DNA of 64,000 nt. Source: Acetobacteraceae bacterium AT-5844. GTDB lineage: Bacteria; Pseudomonadota; Alphaproteobacteria; Acetobacterales; Acetobacteraceae. The stretch is taken from assembly GCA_000245075.1 (NCBI GenBank), contig JH599955.1, positions 63,883 to 127,882 on the forward strand, given 5' to 3'. The position numbers and the translations under genes were made by a program. Position 1 is the first letter of the stretch. Each line of letters begins with the position of its first letter. The notes below the pieces were generated by a model. That model had not been told where the DNA came from. It did not search any database and saw nothing but the letters and a program-made list of their open reading frames with translations. Shown here piece after piece: positions 44,954-52,692 of the stretch.

Positions 44954-46543
44954 TTAGCCACGCTTCACCCCCCAGAAGGCCGCAAAGCCAGACGGGACGC
45001 CGACGATGTCGCGCCGATAGGCGGTGCGCTGCATCATCTGCCCCAACGGGATGTAGGGGAGATCCTCAAATGCCTGCCGCTGGATCTGCTCCGCAATCCG
45101 GCCCTGCGTCGCTTCATCGGGTGCGGCGATCCAGCGGTCTCGCAGGCGCTCCAGGGCCTCGCTGCTTGGCCAGCCGCGACCGGCCTGTGCCCCGTTTGCC
45201 CGGAGCGAGGAGTTAACCGCGGGGTTCAGCTGATCGAGCCCCGACCAGAAGGTGTGAAACACACTCCAGCCGCCTTGTTCGACAGGCTCCGTCTTCGCAA
45301 CGCGCTGAAGCACCGAGCCCCAGTCCATGGCCTGGTAGTCCACCTTGATACCAATACGCGTCAACAGGTCCGCGCCGATGTCAGCCAGCGCCTTGAGATT
45401 CGGGAAATCCGATGGCGCCAGCAGCGCGGCCGGCTGCCCAGCATAGCCCGACGCCGCCACGGCACGACGGGCCTTTTCGACGTCTCGCGGCGCCCTCAAG
45501 GCGTCCATTCCCGCGTCACTGGCCATAGGCGTTCCCGGGCAGAAAAAGCCGACGCCATCATGCCAGCTGCCGGGAGCTTCCCCCGCCACCGCCGTCATGA
45601 AGTCAGCCTGGCGCAGAGCCGGTAGCACCGCCCGGCGCAGGGCCGGATTATCGAAGGGCGGTTGCAGATGATTCATCCGCATCGTGCCAATGAAACCTGT
45701 CTTGTCCGGCACATCGAGGCGGATATCAGGATTGCGGGCCAACAGAGGCAGCAGGTCGAAGCCGGGCGCTTCCCACCAATCCACCTCTCCGGCCATAAGG
45801 GCAGCCGCCGCGGTGGATGGATCAGGCAGCACCTGCCATTCGACCCTGTCCATGAAGGCCTGCTTGGAACCTGCCGTGAAGCTGGATGGCTCTTCCCGCG
45901 CGACATAGGCCGGGTTGCGATCATAAACGACACGTGCGCCGACGACCCTCTCCCCCGGGTTGAACCGGAAAGGGCCACTGCCGACCATCTCCGCGACTGG
46001 TTTGTAAGGATCTGTAGCCGCCAACCTCTCCGGCATCATGAAGCATACCGGCGTCCCCGGCTTACCGAGGGCGTAGGGCAGCAACGGGAAAGGATGGCGC
46101 AGCCTGAACCGGAGCTGGCGGTCGTTCACCGCCGTTAACTCCGCCGTGGCAGCCAGCAATGTCTGCCCCAGGGAATCACGTATGCCCCAGCGCTGGATGC
46201 TCGCCACGCAGTCCCGCGCCAGCACGGGTTCGCCGTCGTGCCAGGTAAGGTTAGGCCTCAAGGTCAGCAGCCAGGTATGGCCGTCATCCTCCACGCTGTG
46301 CCCGGCCACCATCTGAGGGCGGATACGGTAGGCCGCATCCATGCCATACAGCGTATCGAACACCATCATGCCGTGGTTGCGCGTCACATAGGCGCCTGTC
46401 AGCACCGGATCGAGGACGGAGAGATCCGATTGCGGCACGAAGCGCAGCCGCGAATGGTTCTGACCACGCCCAATGCGCGGAGCGGAAAGTGAAGTGGCGA
46501 CAAAGGCGCTGCCGGCCAGCGCCATTCGGCGGGTCAGTGGCAT
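44954..46543 (-). CDS. ABC transporter substrate-binding protein, family 5 (peptide/nickel type)
   Basis: A 529-residue SBP_5 protein. A twin-arginine-like signal begins MPLTRRMALAGSAFVATSLS, followed by LDPVLTGAYVTRNHGMMVFD, WHDGEPVLARDCVASIQRW and AELVG-like SGPFRFNPGE. Such proteins capture peptides, opines or metal chelates for an Opp/Dpp-type importer. No permease or ATPase genes are adjacent, so it is an orphan receptor. The upstream extension to 46624 has no signal and is discounted. It is divergent from the P1 peptidase, which may be functionally linked through peptide use. Confidence 0.88.
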   Translation of the reverse strand: MPLTRRMALAGSAFVATSLSAPRIGRGQNHSRLRFVPQSDLSVLDPVLTGAYVTRNHGMMVFDTLYGMDAAYRIRPQMVAGHSVEDDGHTWLLTLRPNLTWHDGEPVLARDCVASIQRWGIRDSLGQTLLAATAELTAVNDRQLRFRLRHPFPLLPYALGKPGTPVCFMMPERLAATDPYKPVAEMVGSGPFRFNPGERVVGARVVYDRNPAYVAREEPSSFTAGSKQAFMDRVEWQVLPDPSTAAAALMAGEVDWWEAPGFDLLPLLARNPDIRLDVPDKTGFIGTMRMNHLQPPFDNPALRRAVLPALRQADFMTAVAGEAPGSWHDGVGFFCPGTPMASDAGMDALRAPRDVEKARRAVAASGYAGQPAALLAPSDFPNLKALADIGADLLTRIGIKVDYQAMDWGSVLQRVAKTEPVEQGGWSVFHTFWSGLDQLNPAVNSSLRANGAQAGRGWPSSEALERLRDRWIAAPDEATQGRIAEQIQRQAFEDLPYIPLGQMMQRTAYRRDIVGVPSGFAAFWGVKRG

Positions 46544-46676
46544 GATCAGGCGTATCCCGGCTGTTATGAGATCAAGAGCCTTTTTGACGAAGGACGTAAA
46601 CCCCTTCGTATAGAGTGCCTGCAAGGCGGTACGATTGGGGCTTGGCGGGTAGCGGCGTTGGCTTCACCATTCCGGC

Positions 46677-47687
46677 ATGACACTCAACCTCCTCACGGAC
46701 ATTCCCGGCCTTCAGGTTGGTCACGCCACTGATCTGGCCCTCGGCTCCGGTGTCACTGCCATCCTGTTCGACAAGCCGGCGGTGGCGGCAGTGCATGTCG
46801 GCGGCGGCGCCCCCGGAGGCCGAGACACCGACCTGCTGCGGACGGATATGACGGTGGAACGCGTGGATGCCATCGTGTTGTCCGGTGGCTCCACTTTTGG
46901 CCTGGATGCCGCTGGGGGCGTGCAAGCCGCCTTGCGGGAGGATGGACGCGGCACATTGTTTGGCGGGATCGCCATACCGCTGGCCCCGCAGGCAATCCTG
47001 TTCGACCTGCTCAATGGCGGCAACAAGGATTGGGAGCGCTTCAGCCCTTACCGCTCCCTCGGATATGACGCGGCACGGGCGGCACGGCCTGGTGTGTTCG
47101 AGCTCGGCTCGGTCGGCGCGGGCACCGGCGCGACGACCGCTACCGTCAAAGGGGGGATCGGCTCGGCCAGCGCCCTCACTCGCCACGGACATCGCGTGGC
47201 CGCTATCGTCGCTGTGAATGCCGTCGGCTCGCCTCTGGTGGGCGAAGGTCCGTGGTTCTGGGCCGCGCCATTCGAGCAGAATGAGGAGTTCGGGGGCGCC
47301 GGCCTTCCTGCGGAATTCAGGCCGGAGCATCTGGAGCCGCGCATGAAAGGATTGGCAGGTACGGCCACGACCATCGGGCTCGTGGTAACCGACGCAGCCT
47401 TGACCAAGGCCCAGGCACGGCGGTTGGCGATCATGGCCGATGACGGCCTGGCACGCGCCATACTTCCTGCGCACGCGCCGACGGACGGAGATACCGTCTT
47501 CGCTGCGGCCACAGGCGATCGCGCGCTGGGGGATGCCATCGCCGAGATGAGCGTCCTGGGCCATACGGCGACGCAGGTCATGGCCCGAGCCGTTGCCCGC
47601 GCAGTCTACCACGCCCAAGCCCTGCCTTACGCAAGTGCACAGGTGAGTTGGCAGGACCGCTTCGGCAAGCATCAACCGGCTTCATAG
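46677..47687 (+). CDS. P1 (DmpA/S58-like) family peptidase
   Basis: A 336-residue protein of the autoprocessing Ntn-like DmpA/BapA family. It begins LTDIPGLQVGHATDLALGSG, with GGGAPGGRDTDLL, VDAIVLSGGSTFGLDAAGGV and GVFELGSVGAGTGATTATVK. The family includes beta-peptidyl and D-aminopeptidases that cleave themselves before a catalytic serine. The N-terminal Gly-Ser/Thr site is not certain by eye. It is divergent from the SBP_5 gene, 133 bases apart. Its 3' end overlaps the convergent cysA stop by 16 bases, an unusually tight tail-to-tail arrangement. Confidence 0.88.
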   Translation: MTLNLLTDIPGLQVGHATDLALGSGVTAILFDKPAVAAVHVGGGAPGGRDTDLLRTDMTVERVDAIVLSGGSTFGLDAAGGVQAALREDGRGTLFGGIAIPLAPQAILFDLLNGGNKDWERFSPYRSLGYDAARAARPGVFELGSVGAGTGATTATVKGGIGSASALTRHGHRVAAIVAVNAVGSPLVGEGPWFWAAPFEQNEEFGGAGLPAEFRPEHLEPRMKGLAGTATTIGLVVTDAALTKAQARRLAIMADDGLARAILPAHAPTDGDTVFAAATGDRALGDAIAEMSVLGHTATQVMARAVARAVYHAQALPYASAQVSWQDRFGKHQPAS

Positions 47688-48712
47688 GCCCGGGCCGCCA
47701 AAACGCGCAGCTGGCACCGGTCCCCTGGCTGAAGAGAGGTCGTCGGAAGTTCCGCCTCCACCACCTCCCCGCCCAGTGCCAGTTCCAGCCGGATGCCCTG
47801 CGCGACAGGATGGCGGGCCCTGAGGACAGCATTGCCTTCCTCTCCGGCAGCTTCCACCGCCCAATCATGCGGCCGCACGAAAGCCCAGGCCGCACCTGGG
47901 CGCCCCGGATGACGCCGCAGCGAGGGCGCCGACAGTGGCGGCAAGGGCGAAGCGGTAAAATGAAGCCGCGCACCATCCCATTCAGCCTGAAGGCGGCTCG
48001 TTTCTCCGAGGAAGCCTGCGATGAAGCTGTCGGCGGGGCTTTCCATCAGCACTTCCGGCGTGTCGTATTGGGCGATACGGCCCGCCCGCATCACCGCCAC
48101 ACGATCCGCCAACTCCATGGCCTCCTCCTGGTCATGTGTGACGAAGATGCTGGTCAGGCCCAACTCCCGATGCAGGTCACGCAGCCAGCGGCGCAGCCCC
48201 TTCCTCACCTCGGCGTCCAGCGCGCCGAAGGGCTCGTCGAGCAACAGAAGCTTCGGTTCGATAGCCAGTGCCCGCGCCAATGCCGCACGCTGGCGCTGCC
48301 CGCCGGAAATCTGGTCCGGCCGACGTTTTGCGAGGTCCGCGATTTGCACGCGCTCCAGCAGCGCCATGACCCGGCGCGAGATCTCCGCCTCCGCGGGCGG
48401 ACGCGGACGGACGCGCAAGCCAAAGGCGACATTTTCGAAGACGCTCATGTGCCGGAACAGGGCGTAGTGCTGGAAAACGAAGCCGATGCGGCGCCCGCGC
48501 GCGGGAACATCGGTCATGTCCTGGCCGTCAATACGGACCGTACCGGCATCGGCCCGATCCAGACCAGCCAGGATGCGCAGCAAGGTCGTCTTGCCGGAAC
48601 CAGAAGGCCCCAGCAACGCGACAAACTCCCCACGCTCCACCACCAGCGCGACGTCGTGCAGCGCGGCGGCCATACCGAAGCGCCGATGCAGGTGCTCGAC
48701 CACGACACTCAC
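47672..48712 (-). CDS. cysA: Sulfate/thiosulfate ABC transporter ATPase
   Basis: A 346-residue importer ATPase with Walker A GPSGSGKTTLLRILAGLD, signature SGGQRQRAALARALA, Walker B LLLDEPFGALD and switch VTHDQEEAMELADRV. A C-terminal TOBE-type regulatory region follows (AFVRPHDW onward). It energises the CysTWP sulfate importer. It starts with GTG at 48712 inside the cysW stop (GTGA overlap), showing tight coupling. It is the last gene of the cysP-T-W-A operon and overlaps the P1 peptidase 3' end. Confidence 0.93.
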   Translation of the reverse strand: MSVVVEHLHRRFGMAAALHDVALVVERGEFVALLGPSGSGKTTLLRILAGLDRADAGTVRIDGQDMTDVPARGRRIGFVFQHYALFRHMSVFENVAFGLRVRPRPPAEAEISRRVMALLERVQIADLAKRRPDQISGGQRQRAALARALAIEPKLLLLDEPFGALDAEVRKGLRRWLRDLHRELGLTSIFVTHDQEEAMELADRVAVMRAGRIAQYDTPEVLMESPADSFIAGFLGETSRLQAEWDGARLHFTASPLPPLSAPSLRRHPGRPGAAWAFVRPHDWAVEAAGEEGNAVLRARHPVAQGIRLELALGGEVVEAELPTTSLQPGDRCQLRVLAARAYEAG

Positions 48713-49539
48713 AGCATCGCTCCCAGCATGCCCGAATAGCGTTCCAGCACCGCCTTCGCCCCCAGGGTCACGAGCGCCAGCAAGGCCAGCAGCGCCGCGA
48801 CGGCGAAGGCACCTACGAACTGGTACTCATTGTAGAGAATTTCGACGTGCAGCGGCATGGTATTCGTCTCACCGCGAATATGGCCGGAAACGACGGAGAC
48901 GGCGCCAAACTCGCCCATGGCCCGCGCATTGCAGAGGAGAACGCCGGAGAGCAAAGCCCAGCGGATATCCGGCAGCGTGACCCGCAGGAAGGTTTGCCAA
49001 CCGCTTGCGCCCAGCGTGGCCGCGGCTTCTTCTGCGGAGCGGCCTTGCTCCTGCATCAGCGGCACGAGTGTTCTGGCCACGAAGGGGAAGGTTACGAACA
49101 CCGTCGCCAGCACGAGGCCCGGCAAGGCGAAAATGATCTGGATGTCCCTCTCCTGCAGCCAAGGCCCGAACCAGCCCTGGGCGCCGAACAGCAGAACCCA
49201 CACAAGGCCCGAAATTACGGGGGAAACGGAGAATGGCAGTTCGATGAAGGCCAGCATTGCGCCACGGCCGGGAAAGTCGAACTTGGTAATGCACCAAGCG
49301 GCCGCCACACCTCCGATTGTGTTGACGGGTACCGCGATGGCAGCCACCAGAAGCGTCAGGCGGATGGAAGCGATTGCGTCAGGATCGGCGATGGCCTCCA
49401 GCGCCGGTGGCAAGCCGCGGCGTAGAGCCTCGACAAACACCGCGAGCAGAGGCAACAGCAGGAACAGCACCCCCACTAATATTGCGGCGAGGATGGCCGA
49501 CCGGCGAGCCAAGAGATTTTCCCGGCGGTCCGTATTCAT
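48709..49539 (-). CDS. cysW: Sulfate ABC transporter permease CysW
   Basis: A 276-residue inner-membrane permease with about six helices and the EAA loop EEAAATLGASGWQTFLRVTL facing the ATPase. The later GEFGAVSVVSGHIRGETNTM block is typical of CysW. Paired with CysT it forms the sulfate channel. Its ATG overlaps the cysT stop (TGATG) and its stop overlaps the cysA start. Confidence 0.94.
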   Translation of the reverse strand: MNTDRRENLLARRSAILAAILVGVLFLLLPLLAVFVEALRRGLPPALEAIADPDAIASIRLTLLVAAIAVPVNTIGGVAAAWCITKFDFPGRGAMLAFIELPFSVSPVISGLVWVLLFGAQGWFGPWLQERDIQIIFALPGLVLATVFVTFPFVARTLVPLMQEQGRSAEEAAATLGASGWQTFLRVTLPDIRWALLSGVLLCNARAMGEFGAVSVVSGHIRGETNTMPLHVEILYNEYQFVGAFAVAALLALLALVTLGAKAVLERYSGMLGAML

Positions 49540-50429
49540 CAGCCGGCCCGCCTTTGCAAAAGATTGAGCGCCAGGAGAATGGCAAAGGCCAGGACCAGCA
49601 TAGCCAGTCCAACGGCTGATGCCCCGGCATAATCAAACTGTTCCAGCCTGATGACGATCAGCAAAGGAGCAATCTCGCTGACCATGGGCCGGTTTCCGGC
49701 AATGAAGATGATGCTTCCGTATTCACCCACGGCCCGTGCGAATGCCATGGTGAAACCCGCGAGAAGAGCCGGCCGCAAGGCAGGCAATACGACGCGCCAC
49801 ATCGTCTGCGCGGCGGTGGCGCCAAGAGTTGCGGCAACCTCCTCAGCGTCGCGTGGAAAATCGCGGAGGACCGGCTCCACACTGCGTACGATGAAGGGCA
49901 GGCCTACAAACATCATGGCGATGCCGATACCCCACGGCGTATACGCCACTTGCCAGCCCAACGCGGCAAGCGGCGCACCGAGCCAGCCATTGGGCGCATA
50001 AAGCGCCGTCAGCGCCAGCCCGGCCACGGCAGTGGGTAGGGCGAAAGGCAGATCCACCGCCGCATCGAGCAGGCGACGGCCAGGGAATCTTTCACGCACC
50101 AGGACCCATGCCAGCAACAGGCCAAGAGGCACATTCAGTGCGGCTGCCAGCAGCGCTGAAACGAAGGAGAGCCGCAACGCCGCGAGGACGCGGGGCTCAG
50201 ACAACGAACGAAACACGCCCTCTATCCCAAGCGTCCACGGCCGAAGCGCCAGGGCCGCCAAGGGCAACAGCACGATCAGGCCCAACCACAGGAGAGTGAG
50301 GCCGAAGGTCAAGCCAAAGCCAGGCAGAGGACCGCGCCGCAAGCCAAACCACCGGCCCCTGGCGGCGCCGGTGGGCTTTTCGCGTTCAACGGGCGGGGCG
50401 ATAAACACGGTCGAAGCTGCCGCCATCAT
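49539..50429 (-). CDS. cysT: Sulfate ABC transporter permease CysT
   Basis: About 296 residues with six helices, an EAA loop [20 protein letters not shown] and the CysT-type [20 protein letters not shown]. It forms the sulfate channel with CysW. The start is uncertain. The ATG at 50429 has AAGG 10 bases upstream and overlaps the end of cysP by 44 bases, while an in-frame GTG at 50408 would reduce the overlap. Either way translation is coupled to cysP. Confidence 0.92.
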   Translation of the reverse strand: MMAAASTVFIAPPVEREKPTGAARGRWFGLRRGPLPGFGLTFGLTLLWLGLIVLLPLAALALRPWTLGIEGVFRSLSEPRVLAALRLSFVSALLAAALNVPLGLLLAWVLVRERFPGRRLLDAAVDLPFALPTAVAGLALTALYAPNGWLGAPLAALGWQVAYTPWGIGIAMMFVGLPFIVRSVEPVLRDFPRDAEEVAATLGATAAQTMWRVVLPALRPALLAGFTMAFARAVGEYGSIIFIAGNRPMVSEIAPLLIVIRLEQFDYAGASAVGLAMLVLAFAILLALNLLQRRAG

Positions 50430-51426
50430 CAAAATGGCGCCTTTGAGCTTCGCCCCACCCGCCGAACTCGGCATCCACCGTCACCAGCTCCAGCGTGGGG
50501 AAACGGTCCCCTGCGGAAGCGCGAGCCTGGGCATCCCGTGGGCGATAAAAGTGCTTCGCTGCCAGCGCCTGTGCCTCTGGTGTGTAGAGGCCCTGCAAGT
50601 AAGCCTCCGCCAAGGCGCGTGTCCCTCGCCGGTCCACTATACGGTCCACCACCGCCACAGAAGGTTCAGCCAGAACGGAGATCGAGGGATAGATAATCTC
50701 GAACTTGTCTCTGCCGAACTCTTCGAAGGCGAGGTGTGCCTCATTCTCCCACGCCAGCAGAACATCGCCCTGCTCTCGTTGAGCAAAGGTCGTGGTTGAA
50801 CCGCGCGCTCCGGTATCCAGCACCGGAACATTGCGATACAGGCGGCTCAGAAACGCCTCGGCGGAGGCGTCATCTCCACCTGGTTGTCTTCGCGCCCAAG
50901 CCCAGGCCGCCAAATGATTCCATCGCGCTCCACCAGACGTCTTCGGATTTGGCGTGATGACCCCCACTCCGTCCCGGATGAGATCACCCCAGTCGCGGAT
51001 GGCCTTTGGGTTCCCCTTCCGGACCAGAAAGACAATGGTGCTGGTATAAGGGGCGCTGTTGTCCGGCAGCCGCTTCTGCCAGTCCGGCGCGATAAGACCC
51101 CGCTCGGCGATGGCATCGATATCGTAGGCGAGGGCAAGGGTCACGACGTCAGCCTGCAGCCCGTCAATGACGGAGCGTGCCTGACGGCCGGAGCCACCAT
51201 GAGAGGTGCGGATCTGCACATTCTGGTTGGTGCGCGTCCTCCACTGGCGCGCGAACTCAGCATTGTAGGCCCGGTAAAATTCCCGCGTGGGATCGTAAGA
51301 TACGTTGAGAAGCTGGGACGTACCCTGCCCCAGAGCGGCACGCCCAGCCAAAGCTATGCCGGGCAGTGAAGCCGTAAGCGCACGACGCGTGATTTGAAGC
51401 GAAGACAGGACGCCGGTGATATGCAT
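50386..51426 (-). CDS. cysP: Periplasmic sulfate-binding protein
   Basis: A 346-residue receptor with a signal peptide ([20 protein letters not shown]) and the sulfate-binding marks [53 protein letters not shown] and [10 protein letters not shown]. It captures sulfate (or thiosulfate) for the CysTWA importer and is first in the operon. A good promoter lies 95 bases upstream, and the leader contains competing hairpins. No cysB-like regulator is in the window. Confidence 0.94.
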   Translation of the reverse strand: MHITGVLSSLQITRRALTASLPGIALAGRAALGQGTSQLLNVSYDPTREFYRAYNAEFARQWRTRTNQNVQIRTSHGGSGRQARSVIDGLQADVVTLALAYDIDAIAERGLIAPDWQKRLPDNSAPYTSTIVFLVRKGNPKAIRDWGDLIRDGVGVITPNPKTSGGARWNHLAAWAWARRQPGGDDASAEAFLSRLYRNVPVLDTGARGSTTTFAQREQGDVLLAWENEAHLAFEEFGRDKFEIIYPSISVLAEPSVAVVDRIVDRRGTRALAEAYLQGLYTPEAQALAAKHFYRPRDAQARASAGDRFPTLELVTVDAEFGGWGEAQRRHFDDGGSFDRVYRPAR

Positions 51427-51471
51427 GGCGAAGTCCTCTCCGTGCCGGGTAAAGGCCCGATGCTGCGGTCA

Positions 51472-51508
51472 GCCGAGTGTTCCTCGGCGTTCGTTGCGAT
51501 ACAACGCC
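51472..51508 (-). promoter_or_regulatory. Overlapping stem-loops in the cysP leader
   Basis: GCCGAG-N5-CTCGGC (51472-51488) forms a 6-bp stem. GGCGTT (51486-51491) pairs with AACGCC (51503-51508). The two share bases 51486-51488 and so exclude each other. Both lie in the predicted 5' leader of cysP, 46-82 bases before its ATG. This could be an attenuator-like switch or chance in GC-rich DNA. Confidence 0.3.
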
Positions 51509-51520
51509 TATCGCTCCCAC

Positions 51521-51549
51521 ATCATATTACGCCATCAGAAACCGTGTAA
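51521..51549 (-). promoter_or_regulatory. Sigma-70-type promoter of cysPTWA
   Basis: On the minus strand TTACAC (51549-51544) and TATGAT (51526-51521) are separated by exactly 17 bases. Transcription would start near 51514, about 88 bases before the cysP ATG. It stands in an A/T-rich patch, unlike its surroundings. Confidence 0.65.
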
Positions 51550-51829
51550 TTAAATTTCTACTTGATCTCGCGTCACGCCTCTGCCACAGAGGGCTTGCTA
51601 CCATTGTCCACGAGCTTCGGCTCCGCGGGGATTTGACCTATGCAGCTTGCACCGCGTCACCAAACGCTAAAGCGCCGTCCTGCCCGCCAGTTTCTGGCCC
51701 GGCCCGATGGCCTATCGTCGCGCCGGATGGCCCGAATGTGTTGTCGGGGCTGAGCCCTCCGTACCTCCACATTCCCATCAGCCTTCATTGCTGCTGCCAT
51801 AACGCGCAGCGGCGCCAGGAACATGCGCC

Positions 51830-52042
51830 ATGATCGCATCACGCCCTATCGATATCGCCGGCCGGTTTGTCGGTGTTGCCGTTTCCCATCAGGCTGGCTG
51901 GCGCTTCCGCGCCATCGACCCCGCCGTGGATGACCTGGATGGTGCCACTTTTGGCACCCTGAGCGAGGCCGCGCGTGTCGCCAAGCTTGTGCTTTCCCGC
52001 ACGCAGGACTGGCCGCGCGCCGCTCCCGCGGCGGCGCACTGA
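51830..52042 (+). CDS. Small protein, unknown function
   Basis: A 70-residue ORF, MIASRPIDIAGRFVGVAVSH then a soluble stretch containing GTLSEAARVAKLVLSR. It has no membrane segment, cysteine cluster or recognisable DNA-binding motif. Support comes from an AGGA Shine-Dalgarno 10 bases before the ATG and from a strong intrinsic terminator 18 bases after the stop, which ends a + strand transcript holding only this ORF. I do not recognise a family. The helix-like EAARVAKLVL segment may be a small structural motif. Confidence 0.6.
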   Translation: MIASRPIDIAGRFVGVAVSHQAGWRFRAIDPAVDDLDGATFGTLSEAARVAKLVLSRTQDWPRAAPAAAH

Positions 52043-52059
52043 ATGTAAGCCCAAACGAG

Positions 52060-52087
52060 ACGGGGGCGCCTGAGCGCCCCCGTTTTC
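52060..52087 (+). terminator. Strong intrinsic terminator after the small ORF
   Basis: ACGGGGGCGC (52060-52069) pairs perfectly with GCGCCCCCGT (52074-52083) across a CTGA loop, followed by TTTTC. It ends the + strand transcript of the 70-residue ORF and lies just beyond the stop of the convergent cupin gene. Confidence 0.9.
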
Positions 52088-52091
52088 TGGT

Positions 52092-52592
52092 TCAGGCTTT
52101 ATGGATCGGGTCGATCCAGGGAACGTTCTCCGGCTTCTCTACCGGCTCGATATCGAGATTCACGACCACAGCCTCGTTATCGCTCCGGACCAGCACGCAT
52201 TCGAGCGTTTCATCCGAGGAGGCGTTGATTTCCTGGTGCGGCACGTAAGGCGGCACATAGATGAAATCGCCCGGTCCCGCTTCAGCCACAAACTCCAGCT
52301 TTTCTCCCCAACGCATCCGTGCGCGCCCCTTAACCACATAGATCACGCTTTCCAGCGGCCCATGGTGGTGCGCTCCAGTTTTGGCATTTGCGTGGATATG
52401 AACGGTGCCGGCCCAGATCTTCTGTGCGCCGACCCGCGCCAGATTGATCGCCGCACGGCGGTCCATGCCGGGCGTCTGGGCCGTGTTGGGATCCAGGCTG
52501 CCGCCAGGGATCACGCGAACGCCGGAATGCTTCCATGCATCCTCGGGCACATTCGGCCCCAAGGAGGAATGGTCGTGGCCGTCATGCGGCAT
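52092..52592 (-). CDS. Cupin-domain protein
   Basis: A 166-residue protein with a single cupin barrel. Motif 1 is GAHHHGPLESVIYVVKGRAR and motif 2 is GPGDFIYVPPYVPHQEINAS. The histidines and glutamate suggest a bound divalent metal. Its N-terminus is His-rich (MPHDGHDHSSLG). Cupins of this type serve as small dioxygenases, isomerases or sensors, and no substrate can be named. It is a single gene with an A/T-rich upstream region of 100 bases, and it is convergent with the small ORF and its terminator. Confidence 0.85.
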   Translation of the reverse strand: MPHDGHDHSSLGPNVPEDAWKHSGVRVIPGGSLDPNTAQTPGMDRRAAINLARVGAQKIWAGTVHIHANAKTGAHHHGPLESVIYVVKGRARMRWGEKLEFVAEAGPGDFIYVPPYVPHQEINASSDETLECVLVRSDNEAVVVNLDIEPVEKPENVPWIDPIHKA

Positions 52593-52692
52593 GGCTGTAG
52601 CTCCTTCCTCATATGTTCTGCGCTGGCGACGCTGGGCACGTCAAAATACCAGTGAAAACTGTTTAAATTTTATAACGCAATCCTCACTGCGT

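Larger units (their letters stand above)
51427..51829. other. Intergenic region upstream of the sulfate operon
   Basis: This 403-base gap holds the cysP promoter (51521-51549) and the cysP leader with two overlapping stem-loops. The right half, about 51560-51829, shows no feature I can name. A 118-residue frame at 51477-51833 on + crosses both the promoter and the hairpins and looks like chance. The promoter of the small ORF at 51830 should be here but is not obvious. Confidence 0.5.

Noticed and set aside
51477..51833. 118-residue + strand frame in the cysP upstream gap
   Set aside because: It crosses the promoter and hairpins of the sulfate operon, has no Shine-Dalgarno and shows no domain-like sequence.
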